Notes under the pieces: model-generated
Seen by the model: only the letters and a program-made list of their open reading frames with translations
Database searches by the model: none
Told to the model about the DNA's origin: nothing
Position numbers and translations under genes: made by a program
Assembly (NCBI GenBank): GCA_964568735.1
Contig: CAZMRF010000065.1
Coordinates: 1-29,283, forward strand
Length of the DNA: 29,283 nucleotides
Direction of reading: 5' to 3'
From: CAZMRF01 sp964568735
GTDB taxonomy: Bacteria; Acidobacteriota; Polarisedimenticolia; JACPZX01
Shown here: positions 8,509 through 18,000 of the stretch, piece after piece
How positions within the stretch are numbered: the first letter of the stretch is position 1
Layout: every line of letters starts with the position of its first letter

Positions 8509-9303
8509 TCAGCCGGGGCCTTTCGACCTTCTCGGCTTGCGCTCGCGGGGCTCTTCGTCAGTCATAGCGCCCTTTAGGCCCGCTGCCTTCTCGAGCGCCT
8601 GGATGTCGCGCTCGTTGAGCTCCTTCCATCGCCCCACCTTGAGCGTCGAAGGCAATGCCATCGTCCCGAAGCGCACGCGGATGAGCCGGCTGACGGTCAG
8701 CCCCTGCGACTCCCAGAGCCGCCGCACGAGGCGGTTGCGTCCCTCGCGCAGGATCACGTGGTACCAGTGATTCGCCCCCGTCCCCCCGGCATCGAAAATC
8801 GCGTCGAAATATCCCCGGCCATCCTCCAGCGGCACGCCGGCGGTGAGGCGCCTGAGGGTCGCGGGAGTGACCTTGCCAAGGACGCGGACGGCGTACTCCC
8901 GCTCCAGCCCGCCGGAGGGATGCATGAGCCGGTGGGCCAGATCACCGTCGTTCGTGAACAGGATCAACCCTGATGTGTTGAGGTCCAGGCGGCCGACCGA
9001 GATCCAGCGCTCGCCGGTCAGCGTGGGGAGATTCCTCATGATGGTGGGGCGCCCTTGGGGATCGGAGGCCGTGCAGACCTCACCCTCGGGCTTGTGGTAG
9101 GCGAGGACGCGGCGGGCGACGACGGGGCTCGAGAGGTTCACCTGGCGCCCGTCCAGCGTGAGGCGATCCCCCTGCGTGACGCGCTCTCCGATCTGCGCGG
9201 GGCGGCCATTCACCGTGACGCGCCCCTCGCGGATCCAACCCTCGACGGCACGGCGAGAGCCGTAGCCTGCGCGCGCGAGGGCCTTGTGGATCTTCTCGCT
9301 CAT
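8509..9303 (-). CDS. rluB: 23S rRNA pseudouridine synthase RluB
   Basis: Converts a uridine of helix 80-93 of 23S rRNA (2605 in E. coli) to pseudouridine, in the cytoplasm. It is 264 aa: an N-terminal S4 RNA-binding domain (IHKALARAGYGSRRAVEGWI, then VTVNG) followed by the RsuA/RluB/E/F catalytic domain. The catalytic Asp is in GRLDLNTSGLILFTNDG. HWYHVILREGRN and VRRLWESQGLTVSRLIRVRFG match RluB closely. A short charged tail (RERKPRRSKG) follows. A good ribosome site, AGGGGAG, precedes ATG 9303. RsuA or RluE are less likely given the S4 domain and the RRLWE region. Confidence 0.92.
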   Translation of the reverse strand: MSEKIHKALARAGYGSRRAVEGWIREGRVTVNGRPAQIGERVTQGDRLTLDGRQVNLSSPVVARRVLAYHKPEGEVCTASDPQGRPTIMRNLPTLTGERWISVGRLDLNTSGLILFTNDGDLAHRLMHPSGGLEREYAVRVLGKVTPATLRRLTAGVPLEDGRGYFDAIFDAGGTGANHWYHVILREGRNRLVRRLWESQGLTVSRLIRVRFGTMALPSTLKVGRWKELNERDIQALEKAAGLKGAMTDEEPRERKPRRSKGPG

Positions 9304-9447
9304 GGCTCCCCTGGATGCGGATGAAGTGAGCCATTCTATCGCAGAGGCGGTCTGCGACCCTGCCTGGCAGGCCGAGGGGAGATCCCTGTGTTACCGTCCA
9401 GCATCGACAACATCCGAGAGGGAAACGGCGCCGCCCGAGGAGGGGCC

Positions 9448-10854
9448 ATGCCCGAGACACCCAGAGACGCCGAGTCCTTCGACGCGATCGTGATCGGGAC
9501 GGGCCAGGCGGGCAAGCCGCTGGCGCGCGCGCTGGGCGTCACCGGCAGGAAGACCGCCATCATCGAGCGGGGCCGGGTCGGGGGCACCTGCATCCTGACC
9601 GGGTGCACTCCCACGAAGACCATGGTGGCCAGCGCTCGGGTGGCCCACCTGGCCCGGCGCGCCTCCGACTACGGCGTTCGCACGGGGCCGGTGAGCGTCG
9701 ACCTCCGCAAGGTCGTCGAGCGCAAGCAAAGAGTCGTCGACAGCTTCAGTGGAGGGAGCCAGCGGCGTCTCGAAACCGCAATGAACGTCGAGCTGATCTT
9801 CGGAGATGCCTCCTTCGCCGGCGCACGCACGGTCCGCGTCAGGAGACGCGAGGGCGGCGAGCGCTTCCTGAGATCCCCCTGGACCTTCATCAACACTGGC
9901 ACCCGGCCCTCGATTCCGCGCGTGGAGGGGATCGATCGGGTTCCCATCCTGGACAACGCGTCCATCATGGAGCTGCAGACGCTGCCCGAGCATCTCCTCA
10001 TCATCGGAGGAGGCTACGTCGGACTCGAGTTCGGCCAGATGTTCCGCCGCTTCGGGAGCGAGGTCACGATCGTCCATCGGGGCCGCCACCTCCTCTCCCG
10101 GGAGGATCCGGACGTGGCCGAAGGCGTCGCGGAAATCCTGCGCGAGGATGGAATCGAACTGCGGCTCGAGGCGACGCCGGTCCGCGTGTCGGGCGGCAAC
10201 GGAAAGATCCGCCTGGCCGTGCAGTCCGCCGGGGGAGAGCAGACCCTGGAAGGAACGCACCTCCTCGTCGCCACAGGACGGAGTCCCGACGTCTCCCCAC
10301 TCGATCCGGCTGCGGCGGGGCTCCGGGTGAGCGGCAATGGGTTCATCGAGGTGAACGAGAGGCTCGAGACGGGCGTGCCCGGCATCTGGGCCCTCGGAGA
10401 CGTGAAGGGAGGGCCGGCCTTCACCCACGTCTCCTACGACGACTTCCGGATCCTCCGGACCAACCTGCTGGAAGGTGGCACCGCCACGACCCGCGAGCGC
10501 CTCGTGCCCTACACCGTCTTCATCGATCCGCAGCTCGGCCGCGTGGGGATGACCGAGACCGAGGCCCGGGAGCGCGGGATCCCCCATCGCGTCGCGAAGC
10601 TCCCCATGGCACACGTGGCCCGCGCGATAGAGATGGGTGAAACGCGCGGGTTCATGAAGGCGATCGTGGACGCGGCATCGAGCCGAGTCCTGGGCGCGGC
10701 GGTCCTCGGAGTCGAGGGCGGCGAGGTGATGTCCGTCCTCCAGACCGCGATGATGGGCGGGCTCCCCTACACGGCCCTCAAGGAGGGAGTCTTCGCGCAC
10801 CCGACCCTCGCGGAGTCGCTGAACAACCTCTTCATGGCGATGGATGGGGGGTGA
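9448..10854 (+). CDS. FAD-dependent pyridine nucleotide-disulfide oxidoreductase (mercuric-reductase-like)
   Basis: Flavoenzyme of 468 aa from ATG 9448, chosen for the ribosome site GAGGAGGGG just upstream; an in-frame extension to 9388 has none. It has an FAD-binding Rossmann motif (AIVIGTGQAGKPLA), the redox-active disulfide in GGTCILTGCTPTKTM (Cys48 and Cys53), an NAD(P)-binding motif (LLIIGGGYVGLEFG), and the dimerisation domain with the catalytic His in FAHPTLAESLNNLF. The disulfide motif differs from lipoamide dehydrogenase (GGTCLNVGCIPSK). The protein also lacks the N-terminal HMA domain and C-terminal Cys pair of true MerA. It belongs to the broad group often labelled mercuric reductase or RclA-like; its substrate is unknown. 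The 3' end overlaps the convergent YceI gene by 23 bp. Confidence 0.85.
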   Translation: MPETPRDAESFDAIVIGTGQAGKPLARALGVTGRKTAIIERGRVGGTCILTGCTPTKTMVASARVAHLARRASDYGVRTGPVSVDLRKVVERKQRVVDSFSGGSQRRLETAMNVELIFGDASFAGARTVRVRRREGGERFLRSPWTFINTGTRPSIPRVEGIDRVPILDNASIMELQTLPEHLLIIGGGYVGLEFGQMFRRFGSEVTIVHRGRHLLSREDPDVAEGVAEILREDGIELRLEATPVRVSGGNGKIRLAVQSAGGEQTLEGTHLLVATGRSPDVSPLDPAAAGLRVSGNGFIEVNERLETGVPGIWALGDVKGGPAFTHVSYDDFRILRTNLLEGGTATTRERLVPYTVFIDPQLGRVGMTETEARERGIPHRVAKLPMAHVARAIEMGETRGFMKAIVDAASSRVLGAAVLGVEGGEVMSVLQTAMMGGLPYTALKEGVFAHPTLAESLNNLFMAMDGG

Positions 10855-11641
10855 GCCGGATCTCGAACCAGGCATCCACCTCGTTGTCGACCTTGTTGAG
10901 GAGGACCGACGGGTCGGGAATCCCGAAATCCGACAGGAGGACCTTGAAGCGGCCGCTTGCGACCCAGCCTTCCCCGTCCGCGGACAGCTCGATGGGGAGC
11001 GAGAGAGCCTTCACGACTCCGTGGAGATTCAGCTCACCGCGGATCTCGATCCGGTGCAGCGCTCCGGCCCGCTCAGCATCCCTCGCGTGGCCGCTCCCAG
11101 CAGCCGGAGAACGGGAGCCGCCGCCGGTCACGGGCTCGACGGCAGCGCCGCCAGAGCCCGTTGCCGAACCCGCGGATGACCCGCCGAGAGGGATCGGAGG
11201 CGCCGTCGATCGAAACTCGATGAGCGGATGGCCGGCCGTCTCGAGGTGCACCTCCCGCATCTTGCGATCCCGCTTCTCGATCCCCGTGCCGAGCGAAGCG
11301 GCCTCCACCTTGACGGAGACAACACCGTCGGCCAGCGGGTCGCCGCTCGCGGATTCGAGGAGAGCCGTCACGGCCGGCGTCGACCCTTCGACATCGTGCC
11401 AGAAAGTGTGAAGCACGAAGCCGGCACGGCACTCGCCGGCGCCGCAGGCCCAGCGCCGGCCGGGCTCCGCCGGCACCGTGGTACTGGCGAGCAGGAGCAC
11501 GGCGAACAAGACGGCAAGGGTCGTGGCGAGAGCGCCTGGGAGTGCGGGCGGCAACGCGTGAGCCGAAGGGAAGGAGAGGTCTGGGGCCGGATCGATGCCG
11601 GCAAACGGCGCTGATTGCCGCGCGCACGGACGAGTCAGCAT
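10832..11641 (-). CDS. YceI-family lipocalin-like protein (polyisoprenoid-binding type), exported
   Basis: Protein of 269 aa. ATG 11641 has the ribosome site GGGAGA and lies 22 bp after the ketosynthase stop; the longer in-frame reading to 11872 overlaps that gene and is unlikely. It starts with a long n-region and a hydrophobic export segment (LATTLAVLFAVLLLAS). The YceI fold then follows: VLHTFWHDVEG, VSVKVEAASLGTG, KMREVHLETAGHPLIEF, LNLHGVVKALSLP and a closing SDFGIPDPSVLLNKVDNEV. YceI proteins are eight-stranded periplasmic barrels that hold polyisoprenoids, quinones or amphiphiles. A Gly/Ser/Ala-rich insert of about 40 residues lies mid-barrel and is unusual. As the last gene of the ketosynthase operon it may carry the lipid-like product; that is inference. 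Confidence 0.78.
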   Translation of the reverse strand: MLTRPCARQSAPFAGIDPAPDLSFPSAHALPPALPGALATTLAVLFAVLLLASTTVPAEPGRRWACGAGECRAGFVLHTFWHDVEGSTPAVTALLESASGDPLADGVVSVKVEAASLGTGIEKRDRKMREVHLETAGHPLIEFRSTAPPIPLGGSSAGSATGSGGAAVEPVTGGGSRSPAAGSGHARDAERAGALHRIEIRGELNLHGVVKALSLPIELSADGEGWVASGRFKVLLSDFGIPDPSVLLNKVDNEVDAWFEIRLTPHPSP

Positions 11642-11663
11642 GGCGGTCTCCCGTGGCAGCGCC

Positions 11664-12914
11664 TCACGGGTGCCTGAGGACCAGCGCCGAGTTCTTCGAT
11701 CCGAAGCCGATGCAGTTGCACAGCGCCCAGTCCACGTCTGCGGTGCGGGGCTCGCCTGCGACCAGATCGAGCTCGCACTCGGGATCGATCCGATCGAGGT
11801 TCGCCGAAGGAGGGATGCGCCCCTGCTCCATGGCCACCAGGGCCGCCGCGACGCCGAGAGCGCCGCAGGCACCTTGAGGGTGGCCGAAGACGGACTTCGT
11901 GGCGCTGGCGGGCGGTGGTCCCCTGCGGTCGCTGAAGGCGCGCCGGATCACGCGGGCCTCCACCACGTCATTGAGGCGCGTCCCTGTTCCGTGAAGATTG
12001 ACGTAGCCGACGTCGGCCGGCGCGCACCCCGCATCGGAGAGCGCCAGGGCGATGGCGCGGGCGGGCTCGATGCCTTCCGGATCCAGGGCGACTCTGTGGT
12101 AGGCGTCGCAGGTGGAGGCGTAGCCGCAAATCTCGGCGAGGATCCTCGCCCCGCGGCCCAGGGCATGCTCCCTCTCCTCCAGGAGGAAGACCCAGGCTCC
12201 CTCCCCGATCACGAAGCCGTCCCGATCGGCATCGAAGGGGCGCGAGGCGCGCCCGGGTGTCTCGTTGAAGGCGGTCGAGACCACCTTCATTCGACAGAAC
12301 CCGGCCATGATGGCTGGCGTGATGCAGGCCTCCACGCCTCCGGTCAGGAGGGTGTCGAGGCTGCCCGACCGGATCCACTGCGCCGCGTATCCGATGGCAT
12401 CCGTCGAGGAGGTGCAGCCCGTGGAGACGACGTGGCTCGGGCCGGTGATCCCGAGCGCGATGGAGATGTCGCTGCTCAGGCTTCCCACGAAGGAGGTCGA
12501 GATGGCGTAGGGATTGATGCTCTTCGCCTCGCCGGCGAAGTAGTGACGGTATTGTCTCTCGCCGAATTCGATCCCACCCGCCCCCGATCCGATCACGATC
12601 CCGAGCTTTCCCCGCCCCGCGGGATCCACCTCCAGTCCGGCCGACGCGAGGGCTTCGCGCGCGGCGGCGACCCCCATCGGGCTGGCCCGCGAGACGCGGC
12701 GCTCGTCGCCGGGGGCCATGAAGGGGGCCGGATCGAACTCGCGAGCCTCCGCGGCCACGCGCGAGGCGAGCCCGTCCGGCTCGAAGAGAGTGATCGGGCC
12801 CACGGTGCTGCGCCCCGACATGAGCGCCTCGCGAAAGGGCGCTGCTCCCGTCCCCGCGGGGCTCACCACGCCCATGCCCGTGATGACCACCCGCCGGCTT
12901 CCGGAGGCTCTCAC
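11664..12914 (-). CDS. Beta-ketoacyl synthase (FabF/KS-alpha-like)
   Basis: Decarboxylating Claisen condensing enzyme, 416 aa. The GTG start at 12914 overlaps the stop of the upstream flavoprotein gene as GTGA, implying translational coupling. The N-terminus VVITGMGVVSPAG is typical. The active-site Cys is about residue 167 in VVSTGCTSSTDAIGYA, and the two His are in NLHGTGT and SVFGHPQGACG, so the C-H-H triad is intact. TGCTS in place of the TACAT of housekeeping FabF, together with RPFDADRDGFVIGEGA and GYASTCDAYH, recalls KS-alpha chains of type II polyketide synthases. No chain-length-factor partner, acyl carrier protein or ketoreductase gene is nearby. It is more likely specialised lipid or polyketide synthesis than bulk fatty-acid synthesis. 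Confidence 0.85.
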   Translation of the reverse strand: MRASGSRRVVITGMGVVSPAGTGAAPFREALMSGRSTVGPITLFEPDGLASRVAAEAREFDPAPFMAPGDERRVSRASPMGVAAAREALASAGLEVDPAGRGKLGIVIGSGAGGIEFGERQYRHYFAGEAKSINPYAISTSFVGSLSSDISIALGITGPSHVVSTGCTSSTDAIGYAAQWIRSGSLDTLLTGGVEACITPAIMAGFCRMKVVSTAFNETPGRASRPFDADRDGFVIGEGAWVFLLEEREHALGRGARILAEICGYASTCDAYHRVALDPEGIEPARAIALALSDAGCAPADVGYVNLHGTGTRLNDVVEARVIRRAFSDRRGPPPASATKSVFGHPQGACGALGVAAALVAMEQGRIPPSANLDRIDPECELDLVAGEPRTADVDWALCNCIGFGSKNSALVLRHP

Positions 12915-14143
12915 GAGCGCGCCTGCGAGGATGCGAGACTGAGGAGCGGAACGAGTACGCCTCGCCTCAGGAGCGAAGACGGGGGGCGCAGGCCGCCCGT
13001 CACCGCGACAAGCTCATCGGCAAGCTCGGGCCGGCGCTCGAGCACCTCCGCCATGCGCCGGGCGAGCGGCGGAGCACAGAGGATTCCCTGGAGGATCCTC
13101 GCCAACGCGAACCTGGGCGCGAGCATCCTGCTCAGACTTCTCGCGTAGTCACCCGCCGCCATCGCAGCCTGGGCCGCGGGCCCACGATTGAGGACAGCGG
13201 CGGCCGCCTCCGCCGCCATCGCGCCACCCCGGAGCGCGGCCTGGATCCCCTCGCCCGTGAAGGGGTCGACGAAACCGGCTGCATCGCCCGCAAGGAGGCT
13301 TCGCCCCCCTGCGAAGCTGCGCGCCCGGTGCGCGAGCGGGCCGGCTCCGCGCACGGGGGTGACGGCCCGGGCCTCCGCGAAGCGCCGGCGCAGCCCATCG
13401 CTCGAGCGGATCAACCGCTGAAGCAGATCCGCGGCACCGAGCCCGGCCTCCGCGAGGAGGCGCGCGGGTATCACGGCGGCCGCGCCCGCTCTCCCGGGGC
13501 CGTCGGGCGACAGCGGCGAGATGCCGATATAGCCCTCCCTCACGACGTGCATCTCCACACGAGGGCCGAGCCCGCGTACCCCTTCGAACCAGGCGCCCAC
13601 GGCGTACCGGACAGGCCAGTGCGAGGAGCGGCGCCAGCCGCGCCGCCTCGGCACGATCGCGTTGCGCCCCCCGGCGTCCACCAGGATCGCGGCCCTGAAG
13701 GCGAGGCGCTCCGAACCGCCGCGCGAGGCCTCGATCTCGACGAAGCCGCCCCTCTCGCGGACCTCCACGACGCGAGTTCCCTCGTGCACGAGCGCGCCCG
13801 CCTCACGGGAGGCGCGGAGGAGCGCCGCGTCGAGATCGCGCCTTCCGAGGGCCCAGCCCGGCTTGCCCGCGGGGAAGCTCATCGGTACGGGACGGCCCTC
13901 GTGGACCAGGAGCGCGCCCTGGAGAATGGTCGGCGAGGAGCGAGCGACGAGCGCCGCCAGGCCCGCCTGCTCGAGGAACTCCACGCAGCCCGGAGCCAGG
14001 TAGTCCCCGCAGAGCTTGTCCCGGGGGAAGACGGACTTCTCGGCGACGACGACGCGGAGGCCGGCCCTGGCGGCGTGCCACGCGCAGGAGGCTCCAGCCG
14101 GGCCAGCGCCGATCACGAAGAGATCGCAGTCGAGCGCGCTCAT
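12911..14143 (-). CDS. FAD-dependent oxidoreductase, geranylgeranyl-reductase family
   Basis: Flavoprotein of 410 aa from ATG 14143, whose start overlaps the methyltransferase stop as ATGA. The N-terminal Rossmann motif is FVIGAGPAGASCAWHAARAG, followed by the family signature FPRDKLCGDYLAPG; DAGGRNAIVPRR and the late FAD motif LLAGDAAGFVDPFTGEGIQAAL are also present. This group (PHBH fold) includes geranylgeranyl reductases, FixC-like proteins and halogenases; members reduce isoprenoid double bonds or oxidise aromatic rings. No halogenase motif was recognised. Its fixed position between a methyltransferase and a ketosynthase, with coupled translation at both ends, points to a tailoring step on the same small molecule. 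The longer in-frame reading up to 14659 lies inside the methyltransferase and is not real. Confidence 0.85.
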   Translation of the reverse strand: MSALDCDLFVIGAGPAGASCAWHAARAGLRVVVAEKSVFPRDKLCGDYLAPGCVEFLEQAGLAALVARSSPTILQGALLVHEGRPVPMSFPAGKPGWALGRRDLDAALLRASREAGALVHEGTRVVEVRERGGFVEIEASRGGSERLAFRAAILVDAGGRNAIVPRRRGWRRSSHWPVRYAVGAWFEGVRGLGPRVEMHVVREGYIGISPLSPDGPGRAGAAAVIPARLLAEAGLGAADLLQRLIRSSDGLRRRFAEARAVTPVRGAGPLAHRARSFAGGRSLLAGDAAGFVDPFTGEGIQAALRGGAMAAEAAAAVLNRGPAAQAAMAAGDYARSLSRMLAPRFALARILQGILCAPPLARRMAEVLERRPELADELVAVTGGLRPPSSLLRRGVLVPLLSLASSQARS

Positions 14144-14916
14144 CGCCGCCTGCCGGTCCGGGGGTGCTGGTAGAGAAGGACGAGCCGGGCCAGCCCGGTC
14201 TTCCGGATCACGAAGCCTCCTCCCTCCGCCCGCGTGCGGGGACCGAGGCCTGCCTTCCGCGCGAGGGAGACCAGCTCGGCGGGTCTCAGCGCGCGGCGGA
14301 CCGAGAGCGGTGCGTCGTGCAGGGTCATCCGGTTGCGCGTCGTGAGGCGCGTGAGGATCCAGACCGATGCGAGCGCGGGGAGCGATCGCCTCAGATCGGA
14401 GACGGCGAAGCCGAGTCTCGTGACACGCTTCATCTCCGAGAGCGCGGCGACGATGGAGGTCTCCGACAGATGATGCAGGACGAGGGAGGACCAGGCCACG
14501 TCGAAGGAGGCGTCGGCCAGCGGGAGCGACGCCGCGTCCGCTCCGAGGAGCCGCACGACCCCGCCGCGCTCCCCCTCCTGCCGGGCGCGGGCAAGGACGA
14601 CCTCTTTGCGGTCCGCCGCCACCACCAGGGTCCGGAGGCCGGCGCGCCGGCTCGACCAATCGTCGTACAGAGCGGCCGCGATGTCGCCGCCCCCGGCTCC
14701 CACATCCAGCAGGTGGAGGCCTGCAGCCTGCGCGGCCCCGGCTGCAATCTCGCGCACGGCGCGGCGGATGGCGGCCGCACCACCCGCGTGCCGGTTGTAC
14801 CTCTCGAGATCGGCGAGGTTGCCGGCCAGCTCGGCAGGGGTGTAGCTCTCTCCGTCGATGAGCTCTGCCGTCGTGGCGCGCGTGGCAAGTTGCATGGGTG
14901 GATCGAGCCGGGTCAC
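14140..14916 (-). CDS. Class I SAM-dependent methyltransferase
   Basis: First gene of the coupled four-gene operon, 258 aa. SAM-binding motif I is HLLDVGAGGGDIAAALYDDW. An acidic strand follows, then GADAASLPLADASFDVAWSSLVLHHLSE, typical of UbiE/Methyltransf_11-type small-molecule enzymes. The substrate is unknown; the neighbouring flavoprotein and ketosynthase suggest a polyketide, lipid or quinone-like ring. GTG 14916 is used as the start because a GAGG-like site lies upstream; ATG 14895 is a possible shorter start. The gene diverges from the MFS/spermidine-synthase-like gene across 134 bp. Confidence 0.83.
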   Translation of the reverse strand: MTRLDPPMQLATRATTAELIDGESYTPAELAGNLADLERYNRHAGGAAAIRRAVREIAAGAAQAAGLHLLDVGAGGGDIAAALYDDWSSRRAGLRTLVVAADRKEVVLARARQEGERGGVVRLLGADAASLPLADASFDVAWSSLVLHHLSETSIVAALSEMKRVTRLGFAVSDLRRSLPALASVWILTRLTTRNRMTLHDAPLSVRRALRPAELVSLARKAGLGPRTRAEGGGFVIRKTGLARLVLLYQHPRTGRRR

Positions 14917-15050
14917 GCCATCTTAGCCTCGGGGCATCTCGCCTTCAAAAACGAAGGGCACCATCGACCTGGATGAGATCCAGTGACTTCGATTCTCGGG
15001 CGGCATGGAGCGCGTGACGGAGACCACTCGGGATCGCGGTCTCCTGTAGA

Positions 15051-18000
15051 ATGGCGGCGATGCAGGCCGACGCCAGCGGCTCCCTCCCGGCCCCCGCGGC
15101 ATTCTCCGGTGACGACTCCGCTCAACACGCGGGCCAGAGCCTTCTTCGCGGCGGCGGCGCTCTCCTGCTCGGCATCTTCCTGCTCTCCGGAGCGAGCGGC
15201 CTCGTCTATCAGGTTGTCTGGAGCCGCTCCCTCACGCTCGTCTTCGGCTCGACGACCCAGGGAATCGCGACGGTTCTGGCCGCCTTCATGGGCGGGCTGG
15301 CTCTCGGATCCTGGCTCGCGGCCCGGGTCGGCGATCGCGTGGCCTCTCCGCTCAGGATCTACGGCCTCCTCGAAGGCGGGATTGCCCTGCTCTCGCTGGC
15401 GGTCCTGCTCCTGCTGCCGGCGCTGGAGGGCCTCTACCAGATCCTCTACGGGAGGGTTCCCCTCTCGCTCGGAGGGCTGACCGCCCTCAGGCTCGTCCTC
15501 GCCTCGCTCTTCCTCCTTCCCGCGACGACGCTGATGGGCGCGACGCTTCCCGTGCTGAGCGCCAGCTTCGAGCGGATGGGGCGCGTAGCGGGCCAGGGCG
15601 CCTCCATCCTCTACGCCTTCAACACCATAGGCGCGGTCGCCGGCTCCGCCGCGGCGGGCTTCCTCCTGCTGCCGGCACTGGGAGCGACGGGAACGACGCT
15701 GGCCGCCGCGGCCGGCAACCTCGCCGCGGCGCTCGGCGCGCTGTGGCTCTCCAGGCAGGTCGAGGAGCAGGGAAGGCAGATGCGCGTCCCCTTCGCCTCC
15801 GGGAAGGGAGCGCCCCGCGACGAGGCTCCCGCGGAGGAAGAGGCGCTCCCGGCCGCGACGCGCGCAGCCGTCACCGCCGCGATCGCGGCCTCAGGCGCGG
15901 CGGCTCTCGTCCTGGAGGTCTGCTGGACGCGGACGCTCTCGCTCACGCTGGGCTCCTCGACGCAGGCCTTCACGATCATGCTGACGACCTTTCTCATCGG
16001 CCTCGCGGGGGGCAGCGCTCTGACCAGCCGATGGCTGGGCCGCCTCCGAGATCCCGCGGGCGTCTTCGCCATGGCTGAGATCGGCGCCGGGTTCGCCGTC
16101 TACGCGGGGATTTTCCTCTTCCCCGAGCTGCCCTACGCCTTCCTCAAGCTCTACGGAGCGACACGTGAGGCCCCGGAGCTCTTCCACCTGGGCCGCTTCA
16201 CGCTTGCGGCGGCCATCATGCTGGCGCCGACGCTGCTGCTCGGAGCCACCTTCCCCCTGGCCCTACGGTGCGTGCGCCTCGGGGCGAGGGATGCCGCCCG
16301 CCCCGTGGGGCTCCTCTACTCGGTGAACACTCTCGGCGCGATCGCGGGCTCGCTCACCGCGGGGTTCGTCCTGATTCCGGCCGTGGGCCTCCGCCTGACG
16401 CTCGTGATCGCCGCCATGGTCTGCCTCGCCATCGGGGCCGCGCTGCTCGCGCTGTCGAGCCGCGCGCGTCACGCCGTGCGCTGGGCCTTCGCCTCCGCGA
16501 TCTTCCTGATCATGCCGGGCCTTCCCCTGGGCGCGCCCGCGTGGAACCCGATGCTCATGACGAGCGGCGTCTTCCAGTACGCGCCCCGCTTCCTTGATCA
16601 GCTGCCGACCCGCGCGGCCTTCCTGGAATACCACGATCCCCGCTCGCAGCTCTACTACCGGGACGGCCTGACGACCACGGTGACCGTCGAGAAGCGACCC
16701 ATGCGGAGCGACGGGAAGGTCTGGCTCGTCCTGACCGTCAACGGGAAGGTCGACGCCTCGACGGTCGGGGACATGGAGACGCAGATCCTTCTCGGCCAGG
16801 CCCCGCTTCTCATCTCGAAGGACCCCTCGAATGTCCTCGTCATCGGCTGGGGCAGCGGCATCACCGTGGGATCGACGCTCGCTCACGAGAGCGTCCGCTC
16901 CGTGCGGGTCGTCGAGATCGAGGAGGCCGTGGTGGAGGCCTCGGGTCTCTTCCGTGACTTCAACGGCGACCCCCGGAAGGACCCCCGCATCGAGCTGGAG
17001 ATCAACGACGCGCGCCACTCGCTCCTGGTCGATCCCCGGCGCTATGACGTCATCATCTCCGAGCCTTCGAATCCCTGGCTCAGCGGTCCCTCGCGCCTCT
17101 TCACGCGCGAGTTCTTCGAGATGGCCCGCGAGCGGCTCGCGCCGGGGGGGATCCTCTGTCAGTGGGTCCAGATGTACGGATTGGACGTGGACAGCTACCT
17201 GGCTCTCCTTAGAACCCTTTCGGACGTCTTCGCCGACGTGGTGGTGCTGAAGGGCTCGCCCGGAGACACGATCGTCCTCGCGAGCGCCGAGCCCATCCGA
17301 TTCGACCTCGACCAGATCCAGCGGCGGCTCCAGGATCCCAAGGTCGCCGCGGAGCTCGCGAGGATGCACATGACGAACCTGCCCGCCTTCCTCGCCAGGT
17401 ACCGGACGGGCGGCGACGTGCTTCGCGCGACCGTGGGCAAAGGCATCCTCAACACCGACGACAACGCCTACATCGAGTTCGCCGCAGCCCGGACTCTGTA
17501 CGAGGTCGAGGACATCGCGGTCGACAGTCTTCTCCTCCGCTCGGTTTCGTCGCCCCTGGACAGATCCGATCTCTCGGGGCTAGCGCCCGAGAGCGCGCTG
17601 CGTATAGGGCTTCAACTGGCGCGCCAGTGGCTGGAGCAGGGGCTCGTCGAGCGCGCGCGCGGTGCCCTGGATTGGGCGCAGGCGGCGCTCCCGGCAAGCC
17701 CCGCCGTCGTGGCGGAAGCGGCGGCGATCCGCGGAACCATCCTCGAGCGTGAAGGAAGCATGGAGTCGGCGCGCTCCGCATGGAGCGAGGCACTCGAGCA
17801 GGACCCGAACTGCGAGGAGGCACTTCTCGGGCTCGGGAAACTCCTCGCGAAGGAGTCCGAGACCCTGCCTCGGGCGATCGAGCTCCTCGAGCGGGCCGCA
17901 CGATCTCTGCCTGCCAGCCCTCAGGCTCACCTGGAGCTGGCACGGGTACTTCGCGCGAGCGGCAACCACCTGGAAGCGATCCAGGTTCTCGACGCCGCCG

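Noticed and set aside
9448..10854. True mercuric reductase (merA) or lipoamide dehydrogenase
   Set aside because: No N-terminal HMA domain and no C-terminal Cys pair for mercury; the disulfide motif GGTCILTGCTPTK is not that of lipoamide dehydrogenase; no mer genes nearby.
9391..10875. 494-codon minus-strand reading frame opposite the FAD oxidoreductase
   Set aside because: Antisense shadow; the plus frame carries the disulfide, FAD and NAD(P) motifs.
14144..14659. N-terminal extension of the geranylgeranyl-reductase-like gene
   Set aside because: Lies within the methyltransferase gene in another frame and is low-complexity Arg/Pro/Gly; ATG 14143 with an ATGA overlap explains the start.
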